From Frigoribacterium sp. CFBP 13712 (lineage in GTDB: Bacteria > Actinomycetota > Actinomycetes > Actinomycetales > Microbacteriaceae): a DNA stretch of 64,000 nt. The notes beneath the pieces are model-generated. The model had not been told where the DNA came from. It searched no databases and saw only the letters and a program-made list of their open reading frames with translations. A program made the translations under genes and the position numbers. The stretch is from NCBI RefSeq assembly GCF_014842255.1, contig NZ_JACYVH010000002.1, positions 296,519-360,518 on the forward strand, read 5' to 3'. Positions 31,342 through 38,789 of the stretch are shown piece after piece. The number at the start of each line of letters is the position of its first letter. Positions within the stretch are counted from its first letter, which is position 1.

Positions 31342-31401
31342 GCCCCGAGCTTGCCAGGGTCGGGTGATGAACCCCCGGGAGGCGCGAATGCGTCGGGCGT
31401 G

Positions 31402-31959
31402 TCAGCGGGCGTCGCGGCCCGTCAACGCGAGCAGGCGGATGCGGAGCGGGGCGTCGTCGCCGACCGGCACGGGCGACGCGAACAGCCCCGAGGCCTCGAG
31501 AGCGTCCTTCTGCGGCTCGAAGACGCCCCAGACGGCCTCGACCAGGGCGTCGTCCAGCTCTTCGTCGGCGCCGACCGCACGAGCGAGATCCCAGCTGTGG
31601 ATGGTGACGTCGGCGACCTGCTCGGCCAGGTACTCGTGCACGGGGACGACGTCGGCGCTCAGTCGGACCTCGGCGTGCGGATCGGCGTCGCGCCAGGCCG
31701 CCGTCGCGGCGTTCGACCAGCGGTGCCAGGCCTCGACGAGGTCGTCGCCGAGCGGCTCGATGGAGTTCTCGGCCTCGGCGGGGTCGCCGCCCTCGAGCAG
31801 GAGGGGCACCCACTGCTGCTCGCGGGTCACGTGCCGGACGAGGTCGCGGACCTTCCACTCGGTGTCGGGAGTGGGGGCGTCCCAGTCGGCCACGGCCTCG
31901 ACCCGGCGGGCGAACTCGTCGTGCGCGGTCTTCTGCAGGGTGATCCAGTCGACGGTCAT
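31402..31959 (-). CDS. TIGR03086/DinB-like helical-bundle protein
   Basis: Protein of 185 aa resembling the mycothiol-dependent maleylpyruvate isomerase N-terminal/DinB fold. The WKVRDLVRHVTREQQWVPLLL segment and HEYLAEQVADVTIHSWDLARA supply the usual metal-binding histidines (one in RHV, one in IHSWD; a third may be HEY). It may bind a metal and use mycothiol, but the reaction is unknown. The ATG is preferred over the longer frame because it follows an AGAGGA ribosome site and homology starts with MTVDW. Confidence 0.65.
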   Translation of the reverse strand: MTVDWITLQKTAHDEFARRVEAVADWDAPTPDTEWKVRDLVRHVTREQQWVPLLLEGGDPAEAENSIEPLGDDLVEAWHRWSNAATAAWRDADPHAEVRLSADVVPVHEYLAEQVADVTIHSWDLARAVGADEELDDALVEAVWGVFEPQKDALEASGLFASPVPVGDDAPLRIRLLALTGRDAR

Positions 31960-32036
31960 GGGAGTCCTCTCGGGTGGTGCGGGGCTGACTGCCAGGGCCA
32001 ACCGTACGGGGCCGCGCATTGTTCCGCGGGTCGGTG

Positions 32037-32100
32037 CGGCGGGTTCCCGTCATCGGGGGCGGGTCAGCGCTGACCCGCCGCGGATGACGGGAACCCGCCG
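32037..32100. repeat. 64-nt nested palindrome
   Basis: Outer arms of 18 nt (32037-32054 and 32083-32100) are perfect reverse complements. They enclose a second perfect 22-nt palindrome (32058-32079, core GTCAGCGCTGAC) with 3-nt bulges on each side. The whole could extrude as a cruciform. It contains no 10-mer and differs from every other hairpin in the window. Confidence 0.8.
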
Positions 32101-32160
32101 AAGCCCCGGAGGCGCGGGTCGCGGGCCCGCCGGAGCCGAGGAGGCGCGGGTCGCGCACGA

Positions 32161-32193
32161 AGGGCCCGCATCCGACAGGCGGATGCGGGCCCT
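32161..32193 (-). terminator. Hairpin terminator of the YceI gene
   Basis: A perfect 14-bp stem with loop ACAGG lies 16 nt after the YceI stop on the minus strand. There is no U-run, which is common for high-GC actinobacterial terminators. Confidence 0.7.
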
Positions 32194-32209
32194 CGAGAGG
32201 TGCTGCTGC

Positions 32210-32761
32210 TTACGCGGGGAGCACGAACTGGATCTCGAGCGTGACGGTCACGTCGTTGCCGAGCGTGAAGCCGCCGGCCTCGAGGGCCGCGTTCCAGGTG
32301 ACGCCGAAGGCGGTGCGGTCGATCTTGGTGGTCGCCGAGAAGCCGAGCTTCGTCTGGCCGTAGCCGTCGACGACGAGGCCGCCGAACTCGCTCTTCAGGG
32401 TGACGGGCTTGGTGACGCCACGGAGGGTCAGGTCGCCGTGCACGAGGAACTCGTCGCCGCTCTTCTCCTCGATGCTGTTCGAGACGAAGGTCATCTTGGG
32501 GTGCTCTTCGGCCAGGAAGAAGTCGCCGGTCTGCAGGTGACCGTCGCGGTCCTTCTGGTTCGTGTTGACCGACGCGACGTCGATCGAGGCCGTGACCTTG
32601 CTCGCGGTGTGGTCCTCGGCGGTGACGAGGGTCGCGTCGAACGACTCGAAGCTGCCCTTGACCTTGCTGATGGCGAGGTGACGGACGCTGAAGGAGACCT
32701 CGCTGTGCGTGGGGTCGAGGTTCCAGGTGCCGGCGGGGATCGTCTCGGTGGTGATTGCCAT
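32210..32761 (-). CDS. YceI family lipid-binding protein
   Basis: Protein of 183 aa in the YceI family, beta-barrel proteins that bind polyisoprenoid or other lipids. Typical features are GTWNLDPTHSEVSFSVRHLAISKVKG at the N-terminus, SVNTNQKDRDGHLQTGDFF, HPKMTF, and the C-terminal KIDRTAFGVTWN. Unlike E. coli YceI it has no signal peptide, so it should be cytoplasmic. An AGGAG ribosome site precedes the ATG. A TATACT box with an overlapping palindrome lies about 110 nt upstream. Confidence 0.92.
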   Translation of the reverse strand: MAITTETIPAGTWNLDPTHSEVSFSVRHLAISKVKGSFESFDATLVTAEDHTASKVTASIDVASVNTNQKDRDGHLQTGDFFLAEEHPKMTFVSNSIEEKSGDEFLVHGDLTLRGVTKPVTLKSEFGGLVVDGYGQTKLGFSATTKIDRTAFGVTWNAALEAGGFTLGNDVTVTLEIQFVLPA

Positions 32762-32874
32762 GGTGTTCTCCTGTTGGTCTGGGTGACTGATGTGACGGTG
32801 TCCGGTGATGTGACGATGTCTAGTGGTGCGATGACGTCTGGGGTTTCGGTGACGTGTCACCGAAGGTCGGTACG

Positions 32875-32880
32875 AGTATA
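32875..32880 (-). promoter_or_regulatory. -10 box TATACT upstream of the YceI gene
   Basis: TATACT on the minus strand is the best -10 match in the window and would give a leader of roughly 105 nt. No -35 is clear. Confidence 0.55.
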
Positions 32881-32891
32881 TGCAAGTGCAT
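32880..32891. promoter_or_regulatory. Palindrome ATGCA-AG-TGCAT, operator candidate
   Basis: A 12-nt inverted repeat with a 2-nt centre abuts the TATACT box on its upstream side. Position and symmetry suit a MarR- or TetR-type repressor site. No regulator gene is adjacent. Confidence 0.4.
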
Positions 32892-32938
32892 CCACCCCTG
32901 ACGAATTCCCGTGACGCCGGATTTCTCCGCGCCGGGTC

Positions 32939-33943
32939 TCAGGCGGGTCGCTCGTCGGGCGAGACGGTCTTCGACGGGTCGGTCTCGGCCAGGTCGCCGA
33001 GCGCCTCGTCGATCGCGGTCATGACCTCGGCGGGCAGCTTCACGCCCGCGGCCTTGACGTTGTCGCCGACCTGCTCGGGTCGCGAGGCGCCGATGATGGC
33101 CGACGCGACGTTGTCGTTCTGCAGCACCCAGGCGATGGCGAGCTGGGCCATCGAGAGGCCCAGATCGGCGGCGATCGGCTCGAGCTTCGCGACTCCGGTG
33201 AGCACCTCGTCGGTGAGGAACCTCTTGATCGAGCTCGCGCCTCCCTTGTCGTCCGTGGCGCGGCTGCCGGCGGGCAGCTCGGCGCCCGGCTTGTACTTGC
33301 CGGTGAGCACGCCCTGCGCGACCGGCGACCAGACGATCTGGCCGAGACCGTGCTGCTTGCTGGTGGGCACGACCTCCTGCTCGATGACGCGCCAGAGCAT
33401 CGAGTACTGCGGCTGGTTCGAGATGAGCTGCACGCCGTACTTGACGGCCAGCTCGTGCCCGGCACGGATCTGGTCCGCGTTCCACTCGCTGACCCCGATG
33501 TAGAGCGCCTTGCCCTGGCGGACGACGTCGGCGAACGCCTGCATGGTCTCTTCGAGCGGGGTGTCGGCGTCGTAGCGGTGCGCCTGGTAGAGGTCGACGT
33601 AGTCGGTGCCGAGACGACGGAGCGACCCGTCGATCGACTCGAGGATGTGCTTGCGGCTCAGCCCGACGTCGTTGTGACCTCGGGGCCCGGTCGGCCAGTA
33701 CACCTTCGTGAAGATCTCGAGCGACTCGCGACGCTCGCCCTTGAGCGCGTCGCCGAGGACCTGCTCCGCCGCCGTGTTCGCGTACGCGTCGGCGGTGTCG
33801 AAGGTCGAGATGCCGGCGTCGAGCGCGGCACGGACGCACTGGGCGGCGACGTCGTTCTCGACCTGCGAGGCGTGGGTCAGCCAGTTGCCGTACGTGATCT
33901 CGGAGATCTTGAGGCCGCTGTTTCCTAGGTATCTGAAGTCCAT
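32939..33943 (-). CDS. Aldo/keto reductase
   Basis: NADPH-dependent carbonyl reductase (334 aa) with the (beta/alpha)8 fold, of the voltage-gated K-channel beta-subunit-like branch (MDFRYLGNSGLKISEITYGNW). The catalytic tetrad is complete: Asp49 and Tyr54 (FDTADAY), Lys80 (FTKVYW), His122 (YQAHRYD). SNQPQYSMLWR and SRPEQVGDN form the cofactor region. It lies upstream of the YceI gene on the same strand, 177 nt apart. Start ATG is 6 nt after a TAGTTT box. Physiological substrate is unknown. Confidence 0.94.
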   Translation of the reverse strand: MDFRYLGNSGLKISEITYGNWLTHASQVENDVAAQCVRAALDAGISTFDTADAYANTAAEQVLGDALKGERRESLEIFTKVYWPTGPRGHNDVGLSRKHILESIDGSLRRLGTDYVDLYQAHRYDADTPLEETMQAFADVVRQGKALYIGVSEWNADQIRAGHELAVKYGVQLISNQPQYSMLWRVIEQEVVPTSKQHGLGQIVWSPVAQGVLTGKYKPGAELPAGSRATDDKGGASSIKRFLTDEVLTGVAKLEPIAADLGLSMAQLAIAWVLQNDNVASAIIGASRPEQVGDNVKAAGVKLPAEVMTAIDEALGDLAETDPSKTVSPDERPA

Positions 33944-33949
33944 GTCGTC

Positions 33950-33955
33950 AAACTA
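33950..33955 (-). promoter_or_regulatory. -10 box TAGTTT of the aldo/keto reductase (leaderless)
   Basis: TAGTTT, then 6 nt, then ATG on the minus strand. A leaderless transcript is the simplest reading. Confidence 0.6.
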
Positions 33956-34228
33956 CGCGCCTCGGGTGGCCGACGGGCTGCCCCCCGACCGGGGGACGTT
34001 AACGGGAGATGACGGGAAGCTGGCAATTCCCCGGCAGCCGGGGGATCCGACCAAACCGATTTTCGAGCACCCCCCGAACCGGTGCCATACCCGAGGTGAG
34101 AACCCTCGGACGAGGGGCGCCGCCGACTGCCGCCCCGGCGCCGACCCCGAATCGCGCGACCTGCTGAGCATCACGCTGCTCGACGACACCCACGACCAAC
34201 CCGACCTCTTTTGACAGGAGAGTGACCC
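33956..34228 (+). other. Leader region of the surface-glycan operon
   Basis: About 270 nt without a gene ahead of the first glycosyltransferase. It is less GC-rich in places (AAACCGATTTTCGAG) and contains two hairpins: CCCCGG-CAG-CCGGGG at 34029-34043, and CCGAGG-7nt-CCTCGG at 34091-34109. A CAGGAGAG ribosome site ends the region. It may hold the promoter and a regulatory leader. I could not match it to a known riboswitch class. Confidence 0.45.
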
Positions 34229-35743
34229 GTGTCGACTGACCCGACGCACAATGCCGACCTGCTGGCAGCCGGTGAGCCCGCCCCGCTGCTGACCCCGCAG
34301 GCGCCGGCCTCGCCCGAGACGTTCGTCCCCAACCGAGGAGGCGCGGCGACGGCCGGCGAAGGACTCGCCGGCTTCCAGCTCCCCGACTGGTCCGCCCTCG
34401 AGTGGATCGGCTACTCGTCGCTCGTCGTCATCTCGCTGCTGCTCACCGCGGTGGCCGTCTCGACGCTCTGGTGGATGCTGCACGCGTGGCGCTCGAAGGA
34501 CAACCTCGAGGGCAGCCAGTTCAGCGAGGACCCTCTCGACGCCGCTCACTCCTTCACCTTGCTGGTGCCGGGTCGGCACGAGGAGGAGGTCATGGGCCAG
34601 ACCCTCGACCGACTCGCCCTGCAGGACCACCCGGACTTCGAGATCATCGCGATCGTCGGTCACGACGATCCCGGCACCGAGCGCGTCGCCCGCGAGGCCG
34701 CCGCGCGCCACCCCGAGCTGATCCGCGTGATCGTCGACTCGAGCGTGCCGAAGAACAAGCCGAAGGCCCTCAACCTCGCGCTGCAGTCGTCGCGGGGCGA
34801 GATCGTCGGAGTGTTCGACGCCGAGGACGAGGTCCACCCGCGCCTCCTGACGCTCGTCGACTCGCGTTTCACCGAGACCGACGCCGATGTGGTGCAGGGC
34901 GGCGTGCAGCTGATGAACTTCCAGAGCAGCTGGTGGAGTCTCCGCAACGTGCTCGAGTACTACTTCTGGTTCCGGTCGCGTCTGCACTTCCACGCCAAGG
35001 AGAAGTTCATCCCCCTCGGCGGCAACACGGTCTTCGTGCGCAAGGAGTGGCTCGACTGGTCGGAGGGCTGGGACGCCGAGTGCCTCGCCGAGGACTGCGA
35101 GCTCGGGGTCCGACTCTCGAGCGCCGGTGCGAAGGTCGTCGTGGCCTACAGCCCCGAGGTCGTCACCCGCGAGGAGACCCCCGGCACCTTCGTGTCTCTG
35201 CTCAAGCAGCGCACCCGCTGGAACCAGGGCTTCATGCAGGTCTACGGCAAGGGCGAATGGAAGAAGCTCCCCCGACTCCGTCAGCGTCTGATGGCCCGCT
35301 ACCTGCTCACCATGCCCTTCATCCAGGCGGCCACCGGGCTGATGATCCCGATCTCGATCGCGCTGATCCTCACGGTCAAGGTCCCGACGGCGATCGCGCT
35401 GGTCTCGTTCATCCCCCTGGCGCCGACACTCGTGCTGCTGGCCGTCGAGTTCACGGGTCTCCGCGAATTCGGTCGCACCTACGGGCAGAAGGTCCGGGCG
35501 CGCGACTACTTCCGACTCGTCTGGGGTCTGCTGCCTTACCAGATCTTCCTGGCCCTGGCCGCCGTCCGGTCCGTCTGGCGACAGGTCCGAAAGCTGAACG
35601 CCTGGGAGAAGACGGAGCACACGGGCGCCCACCGACCTGCCGCCGTGCCCGCCCCGCTCGGGCACGCCGCCCCGACCCCGACGACCGACGCGGCCGGCCG
35701 CTCGACCGACGACCTCGCCCTGACCGGAGGTGGTGACCGATGA
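34229..35743 (+). CDS. Cellulose-synthase-like processive glycosyltransferase (GT2)
   Basis: Membrane GT2 enzyme (504 aa) expected to polymerise and export a beta-glycan from nucleotide sugars. A disordered N-terminus precedes one helix (about 68-90). The GT-A domain has FTLLVPGRHEEE, the DxD-like VFDAEDEVHP, a third acidic motif in AEDCELG and the processivity motif QRTRW. Three or four helices follow (about 360-430), then a polar tail. It lacks a visible PilZ domain, so c-di-GMP control as in BcsA is not indicated. GTG start with CAGGAG site 10 nt upstream. Its stop overlaps the GT39 gene. The polymer (cellulose, hyaluronan-like or other) is unknown. Confidence 0.85.
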   Translation: MSTDPTHNADLLAAGEPAPLLTPQAPASPETFVPNRGGAATAGEGLAGFQLPDWSALEWIGYSSLVVISLLLTAVAVSTLWWMLHAWRSKDNLEGSQFSEDPLDAAHSFTLLVPGRHEEEVMGQTLDRLALQDHPDFEIIAIVGHDDPGTERVAREAAARHPELIRVIVDSSVPKNKPKALNLALQSSRGEIVGVFDAEDEVHPRLLTLVDSRFTETDADVVQGGVQLMNFQSSWWSLRNVLEYYFWFRSRLHFHAKEKFIPLGGNTVFVRKEWLDWSEGWDAECLAEDCELGVRLSSAGAKVVVAYSPEVVTREETPGTFVSLLKQRTRWNQGFMQVYGKGEWKKLPRLRQRLMARYLLTMPFIQAATGLMIPISIALILTVKVPTAIALVSFIPLAPTLVLLAVEFTGLREFGRTYGQKVRARDYFRLVWGLLPYQIFLALAAVRSVWRQVRKLNAWEKTEHTGAHRPAAVPAPLGHAAPTPTTDAAGRSTDDLALTGGGDR

Positions 35744-37734
35744 CCAGCATCCTCGACCGACCAGCCGACACGACCGTCGCACCGGACGCACCGATCCGGC
35801 CGCGTCCGGCCGAAGCGGATCGCGCCCCCCGGGTGTCGTGGCTCCGACGTCACGGCGCCTCCCTGCTCTGGCTCCTGCCCGTCCTCGCCGTCGCCGCCGT
35901 CGTGCAGAGCCTCAACATGGCCGGCTCGCCGCAGCGGATCGACGACGAGGGCACCTACGTCGCCCAGGCCTGGGCCGTGCAGAACCTCGGCGAACTCGCC
36001 CATTACACCTACTGGTACGACCACCCGCCCGTGGGCTGGCTGCAGATCTCGGCGTACACGGCCCTGACCGGCGCGTTCTCGCGCTACAGCATCGCCGTCC
36101 TGGCGGGCCGCGAGGCCATGGTGTTCTTCACCGTCGTCGCGGTCGCCCTGCTCTGGGCGCTGGCCCGCAGGATCGGGCTGAGCCGCGTGGCCGCCTCGGT
36201 CGCCGCCCTCGTGTTCGCCGTCTCCCCCCTCGCCGTGCAGTTCCACCGCACCGTGTACCTCGACAACGTCGCGACCCCGTGGCTCCTCGCCGCCTTCCTG
36301 TTCGCCCTGAGCAGGCGGCACCAGCTGGCCGGCTACGCGGCGGCCTCCGCGTCGTTCGGCATCGCCGTCCTGTCGAAGGAGACGTACCTGCTGGCCCTGC
36401 CGTTCCTGGCCTGGGTCATGATCCGGGGAGCCGACCGCTCGACGCGTCGGTACACACTGTCCATCGCCTCGGCGCTGCTCGTGCTGATCGGCCTCTCGTA
36501 CATCGCGCTCGCCGGGGTCAAGGGCGAGCTGCTGCCGGGCGCCGGGCGCGTCAGTCTGCTCGAGGGGATCACGTTCCAGCTCGGCACCCGCGAGTCGAGC
36601 GGCTCGATCCTCGACACGGGCAGCCTCTTCTTCGCCACCGTGTCGCAGTGGTGGCAGCTCGACATGGTCGTGATCGTGCTGGGCGCGGCGGCCTCGGTCG
36701 TCGGCGTCTTCCTGACGAGGGTCCGGCCGATCGCCGTGATGATGGTCTTCCTCATCGCGTTCATGTTCCGCCCGGGCGGCTATCTGCCCGTCCCCTACGT
36801 GATCATGATGCTGCCGTTCGCGGCGCTGCTGATCGCGGCGGTCTCTGACTCGGCCGTGCGCTCGCTCCGCGCCCGACGCGAGAGCCGGCTCGGCACGGCG
36901 GCCGGCCGCTCCGGCGCCGTCGTCTGGGTCGCCGTGACCGCGGTGGCGGCCGTCGCCATCGTGCCGCTCTGGACGACCCAGCTCCGCGGGTTCTTCCTCG
37001 CGGACCTCGACGCCCCGATGCGCGACGCGCAGGGATGGATCTCGGACAACGTGCCGAAGGACAGCCGACTGCTCGTGGACGACGCGATGTGGGTCGATCT
37101 CGTCGACGACGGATTCGCTCGGGACAACGTCATCTGGTTCTACAAGCTGGACACCGACGGCGCCGTCCGGGCGCAGTCGCCGAACGGCTGGCGCGACAGC
37201 GACTTCATCGTCACGACCGAGTCCGTCCGCACCTCGGGCGGCTCCTCCGAGGGCATCCGTCAGGCCCTCGACAACTCGACAGTCGTCGCGTCGTTCGGCA
37301 GCGGCGACCAGGAGGTCGACGTGCGTCGCATCGACACCGACGGGGCCGCCCAGGCCGCGACCGACGCCGACGCCGACGCCGCGGCCCGATCGCAGGTCGG
37401 TCGCGAACTCGCCCAGAACCCGTCGCTGCAGGTGTCCGACGTGTTCCGCCAGACGCTCACCGACGGCCGGGTCGACCCGAGGGCGATGATCGTCCTGGGT
37501 CAGCTCGCCGCGACCGGTCCGATCGACGTCGCCGACCCCGGTGCGCTGCCGGGCGAGTCGGAGGGGCTCTTCCGCCAGCTGGAGATCAGCCCCGCCGACG
37601 GTCGGTCGGTCGACGATCTGGCCGCCGTCGTCGACGGACTCGGATCGACCTACGCGCCCGTCGGTGCCGACCCGACCGATGACGGCCTGATCGCCACCTG
37701 GTCCGCCCTCCCACCGAGCGGCCTGCTCGGCTGA
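35740..37734 (+). CDS. GT39-like (ArnT/PMT) membrane glycosyltransferase
   Basis: Multi-spanning protein (664 aa) of the polyprenol-phosphate-sugar-dependent GT-C class. The first external loop carries the acidic motif RIDDEGTYVAQAW and WYDHPPVGWLQ, typical of GT39/ArnT enzymes. About ten helices run to residue 420. The last 240 residues form an extracytoplasmic, acidic domain (DAQGWISDNVPKDSRLLVDD onward). It overlaps the GT2 gene by 4 nt, so it probably decorates or acts on the same polymer. Donor sugar is unknown; the downstream polyprenol-phosphate mannosyltransferase-like gene is a candidate source. Confidence 0.85.
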   Translation: MTSILDRPADTTVAPDAPIRPRPAEADRAPRVSWLRRHGASLLWLLPVLAVAAVVQSLNMAGSPQRIDDEGTYVAQAWAVQNLGELAHYTYWYDHPPVGWLQISAYTALTGAFSRYSIAVLAGREAMVFFTVVAVALLWALARRIGLSRVAASVAALVFAVSPLAVQFHRTVYLDNVATPWLLAAFLFALSRRHQLAGYAAASASFGIAVLSKETYLLALPFLAWVMIRGADRSTRRYTLSIASALLVLIGLSYIALAGVKGELLPGAGRVSLLEGITFQLGTRESSGSILDTGSLFFATVSQWWQLDMVVIVLGAAASVVGVFLTRVRPIAVMMVFLIAFMFRPGGYLPVPYVIMMLPFAALLIAAVSDSAVRSLRARRESRLGTAAGRSGAVVWVAVTAVAAVAIVPLWTTQLRGFFLADLDAPMRDAQGWISDNVPKDSRLLVDDAMWVDLVDDGFARDNVIWFYKLDTDGAVRAQSPNGWRDSDFIVTTESVRTSGGSSEGIRQALDNSTVVASFGSGDQEVDVRRIDTDGAAQAATDADADAAARSQVGRELAQNPSLQVSDVFRQTLTDGRVDPRAMIVLGQLAATGPIDVADPGALPGESEGLFRQLEISPADGRSVDDLAAVVDGLGSTYAPVGADPTDDGLIATWSALPPSGLLG

Positions 37735-37828
37735 GCCGCACGGCGGCGCGTGGTCGATCCGACGCGCGCCGCCCCTCCTCCCGCCGGCTCCTCCTCGAGC
37801 CGGATCCCGACCGGAAAGGAACCACCTC

Positions 37829-38686
37829 ATGGCACCCGCCATCAGCACCATCCGAACCCCCGCCTCCTCCCGCCGCCGACTCACCGCCGCTCTCGCCCTG
37901 GGCGTCGCCGCGACCGCCGCCGTGGCCGCCTCGGTGGTGGGCGTCTCGCCCGCCCAGGCCGCCGAGGGCGACGGCTGGGTCCGCGTCGGCCACCTGTCGC
38001 CCGACACCAAGTCGGTCGACGTCACCCTCACCTCGATCAAGGGCGGTCAGGTCGTCATGGACCTCGACGACGTCACCTACGGTCAGGTCAGCCCCTACGA
38101 GGCGCTGCCCGCGGGCACGTACGTCGTCTCGATGACCGCCGCCGACGCACCGGCCGCCGAACCGGTGATCAGCACCAACGTCACCGTCGAGAGCGGGCAG
38201 CCGATCACCGCGCTGGCGTACGGCGAGAACGACGACCTCCGGACCGAGGTCTTCACGGACGACCTCACCGCCCCCGCGCCCGGCGAGGCGAAGCTCCGCC
38301 TCGTGCAGGCGGCGAACGTCACCGACACCGTCGACGTGGCGACCAGCACCGGCACCACGATCGCCAGCGACGCCCCCTTCGGCAGCGCCAGCGGGTACGC
38401 CAGCGTCGACGCCGGCCCGTGGACGCTCGACCTGACGGGCGACGACGTCGAGGGTTCGGCCGACGTCGACCTCGCCGCAGGCAGCGTCAACACGCTGTTC
38501 GTGCTCGACAACTCGACGGGTGGACTGACCGTCGTACCCGTCGTCGACAGCGCGTCGACCGCCGAGACCCCGCAAGGGGGCGTGCAGACCGGAGGCGGCT
38601 ACCTCGCCGAGCACCCCGCCGACGAGGCCTCCAGCGAGACGCGGGGCTTCTGGGCGTCCGTGCTCGGCTTCCTCCGCATCGGCTGA
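37829..38686 (+). CDS. Secreted DUF4397 protein with P-x-G-G-V-x-T-G tail
   Basis: Exported surface protein (285 aa). A Sec signal peptide runs to about residue 45 (basic RRRLT, hydrophobic core, ending SPAQA|AEG). Two DUF4397-like beta domains follow, beginning WVRVGHLSPDTKSVDVTL and KLRLVQAANVTDTVDV. The tail has PQGGVQTGGG (residues 248-257) and a short amphipathic end (GFWASVLGFLRIG) without LPxTG or a charged stop. The gene sits two genes before a class F sortase, so this tail may be its target. GGAAAGGA ribosome site upstream. Function is likely structural or adhesive. Confidence 0.85.
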   Translation: MAPAISTIRTPASSRRRLTAALALGVAATAAVAASVVGVSPAQAAEGDGWVRVGHLSPDTKSVDVTLTSIKGGQVVMDLDDVTYGQVSPYEALPAGTYVVSMTAADAPAAEPVISTNVTVESGQPITALAYGENDDLRTEVFTDDLTAPAPGEAKLRLVQAANVTDTVDVATSTGTTIASDAPFGSASGYASVDAGPWTLDLTGDDVEGSADVDLAAGSVNTLFVLDNSTGGLTVVPVVDSASTAETPQGGVQTGGGYLAEHPADEASSETRGFWASVLGFLRIG

Positions 38687-38711
38687 CGCCGCGGCGGAGC
38701 GTATGGACGGA

Positions 38712-38754
38712 CGAGGAGGCGCGGCTCGGCGCCGCCGGGCACCGCGCCTCCTCG
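38712..38754. terminator. Hairpin from an inverted pair of the 10-mer
   Basis: A 13-bp perfect stem, CGAGGAGGCGCGG with its complement, closes a 17-nt GC-rich loop 26 nt after the DUF4397 stop. It may end the first half of the glycan locus. No U-run. Confidence 0.65.
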
Positions 38755-38789
38755 ACCGGCACGACGATGACTGCACAGTGAGGAACGAC

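Larger units (their letters stand above)
31960..32209. other. 250-nt spacer filled with palindromes
   Basis: No gene is visible. The spacer holds the nested palindrome at 32037-32100, two tandem 10-mer-like copies (one exact at 32139-32148, one with a single mismatch near 32107) followed by GGTCGCG, and the hairpin just after the YceI stop. Confidence 0.7.

Noticed and set aside
32761-32860. Longer N-terminus for the YceI protein
   Set aside because: The extension would be H/R/T-rich from a repetitive stretch (CGGTGTCCGGTGATGTG), has no family match, and an AGGAG site sits right before the internal ATG.
33956-34228. c-di-GMP or c-di-AMP riboswitch in the glycan leader
   Set aside because: The hairpins lack the conserved cores of both classes as I know them; kept only as an unclassified leader.
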